Below are positions 54,040-63,906 of a stretch of DNA of 64,000 bases, one piece after another. A program made the translations under genes and the position numbers. How positions within the stretch are numbered: the stretch's first letter is position 1; the number at the start of each line of letters is the position of its first letter. Source of the stretch: Thermocrispum agreste DSM 44070. Its GTDB lineage: Bacteria > Actinomycetota > Actinomycetes > Mycobacteriales > Pseudonocardiaceae. Location: the NCBI RefSeq assembly GCF_000427905.1, contig NZ_ATYX01000009.1:110532-174531 (forward strand), read 5' to 3'. The notes below the pieces were generated by a model. That model worked only from the letters and a program-made list of their open reading frames with translations. It was not told where the DNA came from and ran no database searches.

Positions 54040-56142
54040 TCACCGCGTGCGGGTCCGCCAGAGCAGGTAGACGAAGTACGGCGTGCCGATCAACGCGGCC
54101 AGCAGGCCGGCCGGGATCTGTGCCGGGGCGATCACCGTCCGGCCCACCGTGTCGGCAAGCGAGATGACCAGGGCGCCGATGAGCGCGGCCACCGGGATCA
54201 TCCGGGCGTGTTTGCTCCCGACCAAGCCGCGCGCGATGTGCGGGGCGACCAGCCCGACGAACCCGACGACGCCCACCGCGGCGACGGCGGTCGCGGTGAG
54301 GACGGCCGCCGCCCCGAGCGCGAGCAGCCGGGCCCGTTCCAGTCGCACCCCGAGCACCCGCGGGGTGTCGTCGTCGAGGGCGAGCAGATCGAGCTCCCGG
54401 CGCGCCAGCACGATCAGCGGCGTCAGCACCAACAGCGCGACGCCCACCGGGAGCAGCTGCTCCGGTGTCCGACCGTAGGTGGACCCGGACAGCCAGGTCA
54501 GCGCCTTGACCGTGTTCCACGGATCGAACGCGACGATGAGGAACGTGCTGATCGCGTTGCAGCCCATCCACATGCCGACGCCGATGAGCACCAGCCGGTC
54601 GGAATTGAGCCCGCCGCGGTACGCCAGCAGGTAGACCGTGCCGAACGCAAGCAGCGCGGAGCCGGTGGCGATCACCGTCATGGTGACCGTCCCGGCCATC
54701 GGCACCACGGTGATCAGGGTGACCGCACCGACCCCGGCTCCCGCGGTGACGCCGAGGATCCCGGGTTCGGCGAGCGGATTGCGGCACACCGCTTGCACCA
54801 CCGACCCGGCGATCGCCAACGCCAGACCCGCCAGCAGCGCTGCCGCCACCCGCGGCCAGCGGCCTTCCAGCATCGCCGCCATGCCGACGCTGCTGTTGCC
54901 GGTGAGCCAGTTGACGATGTCGCCGGTCAGCACCCAGCGGTCGCCGAGCAGCATGCCCGCCAACAGCGCCGCACCGAGCAGGACGGCCAGGACCGCCACC
55001 ACGGTGAGCACGAAACGACGCGAACGCACCGCCGCCGAATGCGGTGTCGGTGGCCTGCGGGTCGGTCCCGCGTCCCGGTAACGACGGGCGAGCGCGATCA
55101 GCACCCCGGCGCCGAGGATCGTCGTCACGACCCCTGCCGGAACGTCCACGCCCGCCTGCCCGCCGAGCACGGCACGCACCGCGATGTCCGAGCTCAGCAC
55201 GATCACCACGCCGACGAGCGAGGACAGCGGGAACAGCACCCGGTGCCGCATCAGACCGGGGATGCGCGCGCCCATCAGCCGCACGACCGCGGGGGCGACC
55301 AGTCCGATGAACGGGATCGGCCCGGCGAGGCTGACCGCGGCGGCGGCCAGCAGCACGGCCAGCATCGCGGTGATCAACCGGGTCTGCCGCACCCGCACCC
55401 CGAGCACCGATGCGGTGTCGCTGCCCAGCGCCAGGATGTCCAGCCGATGACCGAGCAGCATGCAGCAGGCGACGCACAGCAGCACCACCGGCGCGAGCTG
55501 CACGACCGGGGTGACGTCGGCCTGGACCAGGGATCCCATCCCCCATGCGAACAGCCCGTGCGTCTCCTCCTCGTAGAGCAGCAGGAAGAGGTAGGTCACC
55601 GACTGCACGGCCATGGTGATCGCCGAGCCGGCCAGAATGATCCTGGTCGGCGAGGTCCCCCCGGACGACAGCAGCAGCACCAGCCCGGCGGCGAGCAGTC
55701 CGCCGACGAAGGCCGAGCCGAGCGCGGCCAGCCCGCTCAGCAGAGAACTGCCCGCGGTCAACGAGATGCCGAGCGCCGCCGACAGCACGACCGCAAGGTG
55801 AGCGCCCGCGTTCACCGCCAGGGTGTCCGGCGAGGCCAGCGCGTTGCGCGCCACCGACTGCAGCGCGGCGCCTGCGCAGCCGAGCGCCACGCCCACCAAC
55901 AGCGCGGCGAGCATGCGCGGCAGCCGTGAGCCGCTGAGGATGTCGAGCACCTGCTGATCGGCCGGGCCGGCCAGCAGCTCCAGCAGATCGAGCGCGCCGA
56001 CCCCGGACGTGCCCTGCGTGAGGTGCACCGCCGCGAGCACCACCACCGCCGCGGTGGCCACGACGAACGCCGTGGCCACCGGGATGGGCCGAAGCGGCGG
56101 GGGTGCCTGATCCGCCTGCGGTGCCGCGACGGTCTGGCTCAA
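54040..56142 (-). CDS. FhuB-type double-length siderophore permease
   Basis: A 700-residue membrane protein made of two FecCD permease units in tandem (about residues 20-340 and 370-695). The coupling segment recurs in both (IPFIGLVAPAVVRLMG and VGFVGLVAPHIARGLVG), as do SRLPRMLAALLVGVALGCAGAALQS and GRWPRVAAALLAGLALAIAGSVVQ. Such fusions act alone as the full channel, as FhuB does. The TTG at 56142 overlaps the lipoprotein stop as TTGA, the best-supported start; there is no strong ribosome-binding site. It closes the iron-uptake operon. Confidence 0.93.
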   Translation of the reverse strand: MSQTVAAPQADQAPPPLRPIPVATAFVVATAAVVVLAAVHLTQGTSGVGALDLLELLAGPADQQVLDILSGSRLPRMLAALLVGVALGCAGAALQSVARNALASPDTLAVNAGAHLAVVLSAALGISLTAGSSLLSGLAALGSAFVGGLLAAGLVLLLSSGGTSPTRIILAGSAITMAVQSVTYLFLLLYEEETHGLFAWGMGSLVQADVTPVVQLAPVVLLCVACCMLLGHRLDILALGSDTASVLGVRVRQTRLITAMLAVLLAAAAVSLAGPIPFIGLVAPAVVRLMGARIPGLMRHRVLFPLSSLVGVVIVLSSDIAVRAVLGGQAGVDVPAGVVTTILGAGVLIALARRYRDAGPTRRPPTPHSAAVRSRRFVLTVVAVLAVLLGAALLAGMLLGDRWVLTGDIVNWLTGNSSVGMAAMLEGRWPRVAAALLAGLALAIAGSVVQAVCRNPLAEPGILGVTAGAGVGAVTLITVVPMAGTVTMTVIATGSALLAFGTVYLLAYRGGLNSDRLVLIGVGMWMGCNAISTFLIVAFDPWNTVKALTWLSGSTYGRTPEQLLPVGVALLVLTPLIVLARRELDLLALDDDTPRVLGVRLERARLLALGAAAVLTATAVAAVGVVGFVGLVAPHIARGLVGSKHARMIPVAALIGALVISLADTVGRTVIAPAQIPAGLLAALIGTPYFVYLLWRTRTR

Positions 56143-57134
56143 GACGTCAGGATCCGCACGAGCTCGTTGGCGTACTGGGCGCAGGACTTCGGGCCGCCGA
56201 AGGTCCAGATGCCGTCGGTCAGCTTGTGCACGTTGCCCGCCTTGACGAACGGCAGCGACTTCCAGATCGGGTTGCTGCTGAGCCCGTCGGCGAACACGTC
56301 GTTGCCGTCGGAGGCGTTGTAGAAGAAATGCACGTCGGCGTCCTTGATGGTGGTCAGGCCCTCGACGTCGGTGGCGCCAAGGCCCCACATCTCGTCGACC
56401 TTGCCCTGCCAGGCGTTCTCCAGCCCGATCTCCTGCGCGACCCGCGACACCAGCGCGCCCTGCCCGAACGGCCGGATGGAGATGACGTTGCCTTCCTTGT
56501 AGCCGTCGGCCATGACGAATTTGGCGCCGTCCTTGCCCGCGTCGGCCAGCTTCTGTTTCGCCTCGGCAAGCGTGGCGTCCAGTTCCTCCAGCAGCTGCTC
56601 GGCCTTGTCCTCGGTACCGGTCGCGGTGGCGATCATCATCAGGTCGTCACGCATCCGGTCCAGCTCGCCGCGCTTGGCGTCGGCACCCTTGGTGACCAGC
56701 ACCGGGATGCCCTTGTCCTCCAGCCGCTTGCTCAGGTTGGAGTCCCGGTTCTCCTCCATGACGACCAGATCGGGCGTCAGGCCGAGGATCGAGTCCTCGC
56801 TCGGCTCGGCGCGGGTGCCGACGTCCTTGACGCCGGCGTCCAGCTTCTCGGCGGTCACCCAGGTGGAATAGCCCTTGACGTCGGCGACGCCGACCGGCAT
56901 GACCCCGAGGCTGGCCAGCATTTCCGCCTCGCCCCACTCCAGCGCCACGACCTTCTTGGCCGGGGCCTTCAGTTCGATGGTCTTGCCGCGGCTGTCGGTC
57001 ACCGTGACCGGGCCGGACGACGCGGCGGAGCCGGAGTCGGCGACCTGCTCCGGGTTCTCGGTCGTGCCGCAGGCGCCGAGCGCGAGCAGCATGGCAGACG
57101 CCGCGAACGCGGCGATCCGGGTCCTCATCATCAT
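56139..57134 (-). CDS. Siderophore-binding lipoprotein (FecB-type)
   Basis: A 331-residue class-III binding lipoprotein. The signal peptide ends in lipobox ALGAC (Cys22). VVALEWGEAEMLASLGVMPVGVADVKGY, the long linking helix (KAEQLLEELDATLAEAKQKL) and the second lobe match ferric-siderophore binders. It delivers substrate to the double permease. The first of three consecutive ATG codons (57134) overlaps the ATPase stop as ATGA; the third ATG (57128) has the better-spaced AGGA. Iron control is shown by the operator upstream of the operon. Confidence 0.93.
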   Translation of the reverse strand: MMMRTRIAAFAASAMLLALGACGTTENPEQVADSGSAASSGPVTVTDSRGKTIELKAPAKKVVALEWGEAEMLASLGVMPVGVADVKGYSTWVTAEKLDAGVKDVGTRAEPSEDSILGLTPDLVVMEENRDSNLSKRLEDKGIPVLVTKGADAKRGELDRMRDDLMMIATATGTEDKAEQLLEELDATLAEAKQKLADAGKDGAKFVMADGYKEGNVISIRPFGQGALVSRVAQEIGLENAWQGKVDEMWGLGATDVEGLTTIKDADVHFFYNASDGNDVFADGLSSNPIWKSLPFVKAGNVHKLTDGIWTFGGPKSCAQYANELVRILTS

Positions 57135-57937
57135 GTCCTGACTACTCGATGGGTGTGTTTGCCGACCGGGACAGCGGTGAGCTGGCCGGTCGTGTGATCG
57201 GTGGTGACGTCGATGCGGATGCCGTAGGTCTCGGTCAAGTGCTCGCTGGTCAGCACGTCGGCCGGGGGACCGAAGGCACGCACCCGCCCCCGGTGCAGCA
57301 GCACCACCTCGTCGGCCACCTGGGCCGCTTGGTTCAGGTCGTGCAGCACCACACCGACGGCGACGTTGTGCTCGTCGGCCAGGTCACGCACCAGGTCCAG
57401 GATTTCCACCTGATAACGCAGGTCGAGGAACGTGGTCGGCTCGTCCAGCAGCAGCACGCCGGTGTCCTGGGCCAGGCAGGTCGCCAGCCACACCCGCTGC
57501 AGCTCACCGCCGGACAGCTCGTCCACCGGGCGGTGCGCCATCGGCGTCGTCCCGGTGACCTCCAACGCGTGCTCCACCGCCCGCAGGCCGTCCGGGTCTT
57601 CGCCGCTGAACCGGCTCCGGTAGGGGTACCGCCCGTAGCTGACCACGTCCCGGACAGTGATGCCGGTCGGGGTCGGCCGGCTCTGTGCCAGCAGCGTCAC
57701 GCGCCGCGCGAACTCCTTCGGCGCCAACGCGAACGCGGACTCGCCGTCCTCCAGCAGGACGTCGCCGCAGGTCGGCTTGTGCAAGCGGGCGAGTGCGCGC
57801 AGCAACGTCGACTTCCCACTGCCGTTCGGTCCGACGAGGGCAGTCACCTTGCCCGCCGTCAACGTCAGGGAAGCCGCGTGCACGACGGTGGTGCCGTGAT
57901 AGCCGACGTCGAGTGCGTGACCGCTGAGCACATTCAC
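57131..57937 (-). CDS. Siderophore ABC transporter ATPase (FecE-type)
   Basis: A 268-residue ATPase. Walker A GPNGSGKST, signature LSGGELQR, Walker B VLLLDEPTTFLD and the switch VLHDLNQAAQ are complete. It is the first gene of the iron-uptake operon (ATPase, lipoprotein, double permease) linked by 4-base overlaps. The GTG at 57937 lies 6 bp from a DtxR/IdeR-type box that overlaps the presumed promoter, so expression should rise under iron limitation. Confidence 0.94.
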   Translation of the reverse strand: MNVLSGHALDVGYHGTTVVHAASLTLTAGKVTALVGPNGSGKSTLLRALARLHKPTCGDVLLEDGESAFALAPKEFARRVTLLAQSRPTPTGITVRDVVSYGRYPYRSRFSGEDPDGLRAVEHALEVTGTTPMAHRPVDELSGGELQRVWLATCLAQDTGVLLLDEPTTFLDLRYQVEILDLVRDLADEHNVAVGVVLHDLNQAAQVADEVVLLHRGRVRAFGPPADVLTSEHLTETYGIRIDVTTDHTTGQLTAVPVGKHTHRVVRT

Positions 57938-57943
57938 GGCTAG

Positions 57944-57962
57944 TGAGGCTAGCCTAACCTCA
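57944..57962. promoter_or_regulatory. DtxR/IdeR (DmdR)-type iron box
   Basis: TGAGGCTAGCCTAACCTCA is a 19-bp dyad that matches the consensus TTAGGTTAGSCTAACCTAA at about 16 of 19 positions when read on the coding strand. It lies immediately upstream of the iron-siderophore importer operon, as expected for an iron-dependent repressor. Confidence 0.9.
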
Positions 57963-58012
57963 CTTCCCTGCCAATGTCCGATTCGGCATGAATGTGGCGA
58001 CGCGCGTCACAA

Positions 58013-59011
58013 TCAGGACTCGGCCGGTAGCCCGGCCGCCTCGGCGAGCAACTGCGCGGACCGCAACCGGGTGTCCACGGTCGGGCTCTGGAGGGCGACG
58101 ATCAGCTCGTCGGCGTCGGCGTGGTCGGCGAACTTGGCCAGGTACTCCACCACACGATCCGGGGTGCCCGCCGCGGTGTAGGTGAGCATTTCGTCCACCT
58201 GCGCCGCATGCGGCCCGCGCAGGATCTCGTCCGCCTGCTCGTCGGTGATCTTGCGGTCCCTGCGGCCGAACAACACCCGCACCCGGGTGCGGCGGGCGGC
58301 CTGCAGATGCTCCTGCGCCTCCTCCTCGGTGTCGGTGGCGATGACGTTGACCGCGGCGATGACGTAAGGGCGCTCGAGCTGATCGGAAGGCCGGAATCGC
58401 TCGCGGTAGATGCGCACCGCCTGCTGCAGCGCGGCGGGCGCGAAGTGAGAGGCGAACGCGTACGGCAGCCCGAGCTGGGCAGCCAGTTGAGCGCCGAACA
58501 ACGACGAGCCGAGGATGTAGAGCGGGACGTTGGTGCCACGGCCGGGTATCGCCTGAACGCCGGGGACCCGGCTGTCCCCGGTCAGGTAGCCCTGCAGCTC
58601 GAGGACGTCCTCCGGGAAGGTGTCGGCCGCCTGCGGGTCCCGTCGCAGCGCTCGCACGGTGACCGGGTCGGTGCCGGGGGCCCGGCCGAGACCGAGGTCG
58701 ATCCGGCCCGGATGCAGGCTGGCGAGCGTGCCGAACTGCTCGGCGATCACCAGCGGCGCATGGTTGGGCAGCATCACCCCGCCCGCGCCGACCCGGATGC
58801 GCGTGGTGTTGGCCGCGACGTGCGCGATGAGCACGGCCGTCGCCGAGGAGGCGATCGACGCGAAGTTGTGATGTTCGGCGTACCAGACGCGGCGGTAGCC
58901 GGCCCGCTCGGCCAGCTGGGCAAGCCGGACACTGCCTTGCAAGCTCGCGCTCACCGTCGACCCACGGTCGACGGTGGCCAGGTCGAGCACCGACAACGGA
59001 ACCGGAAGCAT
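58013..59011 (-). CDS. LLM-class flavin-dependent oxidoreductase
   Basis: A 332-residue luciferase-like TIM-barrel enzyme. [64 protein letters not shown] is the start of the family MsnO8/alkanal-monooxygenase-like group, and [26 protein letters not shown] follows. It uses FMNH2 or F420H2; the substrate is unknown. GAGGA sits about 7 nt before the ATG at 59011; a GTG codon is 3 bp earlier. It lies upstream of the iron operon on the same strand, but the iron box separates them. Confidence 0.92.
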   Translation of the reverse strand: MLPVPLSVLDLATVDRGSTVSASLQGSVRLAQLAERAGYRRVWYAEHHNFASIASSATAVLIAHVAANTTRIRVGAGGVMLPNHAPLVIAEQFGTLASLHPGRIDLGLGRAPGTDPVTVRALRRDPQAADTFPEDVLELQGYLTGDSRVPGVQAIPGRGTNVPLYILGSSLFGAQLAAQLGLPYAFASHFAPAALQQAVRIYRERFRPSDQLERPYVIAAVNVIATDTEEEAQEHLQAARRTRVRVLFGRRDRKITDEQADEILRGPHAAQVDEMLTYTAAGTPDRVVEYLAKFADHADADELIVALQSPTVDTRLRSAQLLAEAAGLPAES

Positions 59012-59097
59012 CACGCCGTCCTCGCCACTGGGAGATCACATCGGATCACGACACTGCCAGCTGCAACGGCCACCGCAGGCCGGGATATTCCGAGAGG

Positions 59098-59144
59098 TTC
59101 GCACAGAGTTGCGCACAGACTTCCGCACGGACTTCCGCACGGCG
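59098..59144. repeat. Short 12-bp tandem repeats upstream of the topoisomerase genes
   Basis: Units TTGCGCACAGAC, TTCCGCACGGAC and TTCCGCACGGCG follow a partial TTCGCACAGAG, four imperfect copies head to tail. They lie about 90 bp before the ParE-like start. The remaining gap (59012-59230) shows TAACCT at 59217-59222, a possible leaderless -10. Confidence 0.7.
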
Positions 59145-59230
59145 GCTTTCGTGCCGCCCGAGTCACAGCTCGGGCACCGACCGGCGCGGGTCCACGGGTT
59201 CGTCGGCCGACCCGGTTAACCTTCTCGCTC

Positions 59231-61288
59231 GTGACTGCCACCGTGGAGCCCCTGTACGGGGCGGACGACCTGACCCACCTCGAAGGCCTGGAAGCGGTAC
59301 GCAAGCGGCCCGGAATGTACATCGGGTCCACCGACAGCAGGGGAATCAACCACCTGCTGTCGGAGATCCTGGACAACTCCACCGACGAGGGCATAGCCGG
59401 GCACGCCACCCGCATCGTGGTGACGTTGCACGCCGACGGCAGCGTCCAGGTCGACGACGACGGCCGGGGCATCCCGACCGACGTGCACGCCAAGTCCGGG
59501 CTCAGCGGTGTCGAGCTGGTGCTCACCAAGCTGCACGCGGGCGGCAAGTTCGGCGGGGCAGGCTACAAGACGTCCGGTGGCCTGCACGGCGTCGGCGCGT
59601 CCGCGGTCAACGCGCTGTCACACCGCATGGACGTGGTGGTGAAACGGGACGGGAAGGTCCACGAGATCTCGTTCGCCCACGGCACGCCGGGCGAGTTCCA
59701 CGGTCCGGGGCCGAAAGCCCGGTTCACCGAGCGGTCCGGGCTGCGCGTGGTGCGCAAGATGAAGCGCGGCGAGCCCACCGGCACGTCGGTGCGGTACTGG
59801 CACGACTCCCGCTACTTCGAATCCGGTGCCGCGCTGGACGTGGAGGCGGTGCGGCAGAAGATGCGGCACACCGCGTTCCTGGTGCCCGGTGTGACGTACG
59901 TGCTGCGCCTGGCCGGCGAGGACGGCATCTCCGAGGAGGTCTTCCACTATCCGCGAGGCCTGGCGGACATGGTGGAGTTCCTGGCGCCGAGCGACGAGAA
60001 GCCGGTGTCCGGGACGCTGGTCATCGCCGGGGAGGGCACTTACCGGGAGAACGCGGCCGACGCCAACGGCGTCATGCGGTCCAACGTGGAACGCCGCGCC
60101 GAGGTCGAGGTCGCCCTGCGCTGGGGCACCGGCTACGAGCGCATCGTCGAGTGCTTCACCAACACCATCCGCAACCAGCACGGCGGCACGCATCGCAAAG
60201 GGTTCGAGCGGGGCGTGCTGCGCGCGATCAACGACGCGATCTCCCGCAGCCGCGGCCTGCTGAAGCCGAAAGAGGCGCTGCCGACGCTGGAAGACGTGCT
60301 GGAGGGCATGACGGCGGTGGTGCACGTCAAGCTGCCCGAACCGCAGTTCACCTCGCAGACCAAGGACGAGCTCTCCACGGCGGGCATCACCAAGGTCGTC
60401 CAGCAGATCGTCGAGCGCGAGGTCAAGGCGTGGACCCAGGCGCGCAGGACGAAGTCCGAGGCCAAAGTCGTGCTGCAGAAGGTGGTCGACGCGGCCCGGG
60501 TGCGCCTGGTGCAGAAGCAGCAGAAGGACGCCGCCCGGCGCAAGACGGCGCTGGAGGGCGCGGCCATGCCCGCCAAGCTGGTGGACTGCCGGTCCACCGG
60601 GATCGAGCGCAGCGAGCTGTTCCTGGTCGAGGGCGACAGCGCGCTCGGCTCGGCCAGGCTGGCGCGGTCCTCGGAGTACCAGGCGCTGCTGCCGCTGCGC
60701 GGCAAGATCCTCAACGTGCAGAAGGCCAGCCTGGCCGACACGTTGAAGAACGCCGAGATCGCCGCGATCGTGCAGGTGCTCGGCGCGGGCACCGGCCGCA
60801 CGTTCGACCTGTCCGCCATGCGCTACGGCCGGGTGATCATCATGGCCGACGCGGACGTGGACGGCTCGCACATCCGCACGCTGCTGATCACGCTGTTCGC
60901 CAAGTACATGCGGCCGGTGATCACCGCGGGCAGGCTGTACGCGGCGATGCCGCCGCTGCACAAGGTCATGACCAAGGGTCGCAATCCGCAGACCCACTAC
61001 ACGTTCACCCAGCGGGAGATGGAGCAGACCGTGGCCAGGCTGGAGGCGGCCGGCCATCAGGTGGTCAAACCGGTGCCCCGGTTCAAGGGCCTCGGCGAGA
61101 TGGACCCGGACGAGTTATGGGAGACCACCATGAATCCCGCGACCAGGTCGGTCCGCCGGATCACGCTGGAGGACGCCGAGGCCGCGGAAGCGGCGCTGGA
61201 GCTGCTGATGGGCGAGAAGGTGGAGCCCCGGCGCAACTGGCTGGTGGAGTCGTCCTCCCGCGTCGACCAGGAAGCCATCGACATCTGA
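59231..61288 (+). CDS. parE: Type II topoisomerase B subunit (ParE/GyrB-like)
   Basis: A 685-residue ATPase subunit. The GHKL domain shows GLEAVRKRPGMYIGST, the catalytic-base/Asn region EILDNSTDEG, DDDGRGIPTDVH and GLHGVGASAVNALS; the TOPRIM domain shows LFLVEGDSALGSA and IIMADADVDGSHIRTLLIT. The EILDNSTDE motif (D-N-S instead of D-N-A) differs from classical GyrB. With the next gene it forms a second topoisomerase, as in Streptomyces and relatives, distinct from gyrBA near oriC. The GTG at 59231 has no ribosome-binding site; TAACCT lies 8 nt before. Confidence 0.93.
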   Translation: MTATVEPLYGADDLTHLEGLEAVRKRPGMYIGSTDSRGINHLLSEILDNSTDEGIAGHATRIVVTLHADGSVQVDDDGRGIPTDVHAKSGLSGVELVLTKLHAGGKFGGAGYKTSGGLHGVGASAVNALSHRMDVVVKRDGKVHEISFAHGTPGEFHGPGPKARFTERSGLRVVRKMKRGEPTGTSVRYWHDSRYFESGAALDVEAVRQKMRHTAFLVPGVTYVLRLAGEDGISEEVFHYPRGLADMVEFLAPSDEKPVSGTLVIAGEGTYRENAADANGVMRSNVERRAEVEVALRWGTGYERIVECFTNTIRNQHGGTHRKGFERGVLRAINDAISRSRGLLKPKEALPTLEDVLEGMTAVVHVKLPEPQFTSQTKDELSTAGITKVVQQIVEREVKAWTQARRTKSEAKVVLQKVVDAARVRLVQKQQKDAARRKTALEGAAMPAKLVDCRSTGIERSELFLVEGDSALGSARLARSSEYQALLPLRGKILNVQKASLADTLKNAEIAAIVQVLGAGTGRTFDLSAMRYGRVIIMADADVDGSHIRTLLITLFAKYMRPVITAGRLYAAMPPLHKVMTKGRNPQTHYTFTQREMEQTVARLEAAGHQVVKPVPRFKGLGEMDPDELWETTMNPATRSVRRITLEDAEAAEAALELLMGEKVEPRRNWLVESSSRVDQEAIDI

Positions 61289-61323
61289 TCCCACACGCGT
61301 AGCGCTACACGAGGAGCCGCAGC

Positions 61324-63807
61324 ATGGCACGCCGCACCGGCCCTACCACCCGCATCGACCCCGCTGCGTTCGACAAGGCGGGCGCGCACGTCTACGACAG
61401 CCCGGTCAAGCAGGAGATCGAGCAGTCGTACCTGGAATACGCGTACTCGGTCATCCACTCCCGTGCCCTGCCCGATGCGCGGGACGGGTTGAAGCCGGTC
61501 CATCGGCGGATCCTGTACTCGATGAACGAGAACGGCTACCGGCCGGGGCACGCCTACGTGAAGTCCTCGCGGGTGGTCGGCGACGTGATGGGCAAGTACC
61601 ACCCGCACGGTGACGCCGCGATCTACGACGCCATGGTGCGGATGGCGCAGGACTTCTCGCTCAACGTTCCGCTGGTCGACGGCCACGGCAACTTCGGCTC
61701 CCCCGACGACGGCCCGGCGGCCAGCCGCTACACCGAGGCCCGCCTGTCGGCGGAGGCCATGCTGATGGTGGGCGAGCTGGACGAGGACACCGTCGACTTC
61801 CGGCCGAACTACGACGGGTCGCTGCAGGAGCCCGCGGTGCTGCCTGCGGCGTTCCCGAACCTGCTGGTCAACGGCACGTCGGGGATCGCAGTCGGCATGG
61901 CGACCAACATGATTCCGCACAACCTGGGCGAGGTGATCGACGCCGCCAGGTGGCTGATCGACCACCCGGACGCCTCGCTGGACAAGCTGATGGAGTTCGT
62001 GCCGGGCCCCGACCTGCCGACCGGTGGTCAGCTGCTCGGGCTGGACGAGGTGCGCAAGGCGTACGAGACCGGCCGTGGCGTGGTGCGGATGCGGGCCAAG
62101 GTGCAGATCGGGCCGCTGCCCGGCAGCCGGGGCAGGCAGGCGATCACCATCACCGAGCTGCCGTACGCGGTCGGCCCGGAGAAGATCATCGAGAAGATCA
62201 CCGAAGAGGTCACCAAGACCAAGCGGCTGACCGGCATCGCCGACGTGAAGGACCTGACCGACCGGGAGAACGGCACCCGGGTGGTCATCGAGTGCAAGGT
62301 CGGGGTGAACCCGCAGGCGCTGCTGGCCGACCTGTACCGGCTGACGCCGATGGAGCAGTCGTTCGGCATCAACAACCTGGTGCTGGTCGACGGCCAGCCC
62401 AGGACGCTGGGGCTCAAGCAGCTGCTCGAGGTCTTCCTGCGCCACCGCTACGACGTGGTGACCCGGCGCACCAAGTACCGGCGGCGCAAGCGCGAGGAAC
62501 GGCTGCACCTGGTCGAGGGCCTGCTCAAGGCCCTGTTGGACATCGACCGGGTGATCGCGTTGATCCGCGGCAGCGAGAACGCGCAGGCGGCCAAGGAAGC
62601 CCTGATGGCCGAGTTCGACCTGACCGAGGTGCAGGCCACCTACATCCTGGACACCCCGCTGCGCAGGCTGACCAAGTACGACAAGCTCGAGCTGGACGCC
62701 GAGCACGCCAAGCTGCGGTCCGAGATCGCCGAGCTGAACAAGATCCTCGACGACGAGGCCGAGCTGAAGCGGGTGGTGTCGGAGGAGCTGGCGCAAGTGG
62801 CGGAGAAGTTCGCCACGCCCCGGCGGACGTCGCTGATCGACGGCGACCTCAAGGAGGTGCTCGCCGCCCAGCCGAAGGGCCCGCTGGAGGTCAGCGACGA
62901 CCCGTGCCAGGTGCTGCTGTCGGCGTCGGGACTGCTGGCCAGGACCGCGGCGGAGTCCGAGGAGGTCCTGGAGAAGCGGCGGCGCAGCGGGCGGGTGAAG
63001 CACGACGCGGTGGCCGCGTTGGTGCACACCACCGCGCGCGGGAGGGTGCTGCTGATCACCAGCCGCGGCCGCGCGTTCAAGACCGACGTGCTGCCCTTGC
63101 CGGTGTTGCCCGAGCAGGTCGGCACCGTGTCGCTGGGCGGCGGCATCCCGGTCACCGAACTGGTGCCGCTGGAAGCGGGTGAGAAGGTGGTCGGCCTGGC
63201 CCCGTTGGGCGAGCAGGCGGCAGGTTCCCCCGGCCTGGCGCTGGGCACGGAGAAGGGCGTGGTCAAGGTGTGCGCCCCGGATTGGCCGGTGCGGGCCGAG
63301 GAATTCGAGGTCATCTCGCTGAAGGAGGGCGACCGGGTGGTCGGCGCCACGTGGCTGACCAGCGGCGACGAGACGCTGGTGTTCGTCACCTCGGCGGCTT
63401 CCCTGCTGCGCTACTCCGCCTCGCTGGTCCGGCCGCAAGGGCTCAGGGGCGGCGGCATGGCGGGCATCAAACTCGGCGGCGACGCCCGGGTGGTGTTCTT
63501 CGGCGCGGTGGCCACCGACGATCCCGACCACGGCGAGCCGATGGTGGTGACCGCGACCCAGCAGACGGTCAAGGTCACCCCGCTGGCAGAGTTCCCGGCG
63601 AAAGGCCGCGCCACCGGCGGTGTGCGGGCGCAGCGCTTCCTCAAGGGGGAGTCGCAGCTGTCGTTGGCGTGGGTCGGGCCGCGGCCCGCGGGTTCGTCCC
63701 GCAAGGGCGAGCCGGTCGACTTGCCGGACGTCGACCACCGGCGGGACGGATCGGGGCAGGCCAGCCGGGTGCCGGACCTGGTGGGCCATCTGGTCGAACG
63801 GGGCTGA
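61324..63807 (+). CDS. parC: Type II topoisomerase A subunit (ParC/GyrA-like)
   Basis: An 827-residue cleavage subunit. Tyr136 in [10 protein letters not shown] is the DNA-attacking tyrosine, and [14 protein letters not shown] and [15 protein letters not shown] form the winged-helix and quinolone-pocket region. At the position of E. coli GyrA Ser83 there is Ala98, while Asp102 is conserved. The C-terminal beta-propeller is present (blades with [19 protein letters not shown] and [20 protein letters not shown]), with a degenerate GyrA-box-like RGGG. GGAG lies before the ATG; it starts 35 bp after parE. Confidence 0.94.
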   Translation: MARRTGPTTRIDPAAFDKAGAHVYDSPVKQEIEQSYLEYAYSVIHSRALPDARDGLKPVHRRILYSMNENGYRPGHAYVKSSRVVGDVMGKYHPHGDAAIYDAMVRMAQDFSLNVPLVDGHGNFGSPDDGPAASRYTEARLSAEAMLMVGELDEDTVDFRPNYDGSLQEPAVLPAAFPNLLVNGTSGIAVGMATNMIPHNLGEVIDAARWLIDHPDASLDKLMEFVPGPDLPTGGQLLGLDEVRKAYETGRGVVRMRAKVQIGPLPGSRGRQAITITELPYAVGPEKIIEKITEEVTKTKRLTGIADVKDLTDRENGTRVVIECKVGVNPQALLADLYRLTPMEQSFGINNLVLVDGQPRTLGLKQLLEVFLRHRYDVVTRRTKYRRRKREERLHLVEGLLKALLDIDRVIALIRGSENAQAAKEALMAEFDLTEVQATYILDTPLRRLTKYDKLELDAEHAKLRSEIAELNKILDDEAELKRVVSEELAQVAEKFATPRRTSLIDGDLKEVLAAQPKGPLEVSDDPCQVLLSASGLLARTAAESEEVLEKRRRSGRVKHDAVAALVHTTARGRVLLITSRGRAFKTDVLPLPVLPEQVGTVSLGGGIPVTELVPLEAGEKVVGLAPLGEQAAGSPGLALGTEKGVVKVCAPDWPVRAEEFEVISLKEGDRVVGATWLTSGDETLVFVTSAASLLRYSASLVRPQGLRGGGMAGIKLGGDARVVFFGAVATDDPDHGEPMVVTATQQTVKVTPLAEFPAKGRATGGVRAQRFLKGESQLSLAWVGPRPAGSSRKGEPVDLPDVDHRRDGSGQASRVPDLVGHLVERG

Positions 63808-63906
63808 CGCGTCGTCGTCGGCCGGGGCCGATCGCGGCCTCGCCGGTGTGGCGGGCACGGTACCGCGCGCCGCGGAACTGTCGGTCCTCGGCGGTACAAC
63901 GGGCGC

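Noticed and set aside
59011-59220. Minus-strand frame between the monooxygenase and topoisomerase genes
   Set aside because: It only extends shadow reading opposite parE; no family similarity was seen.
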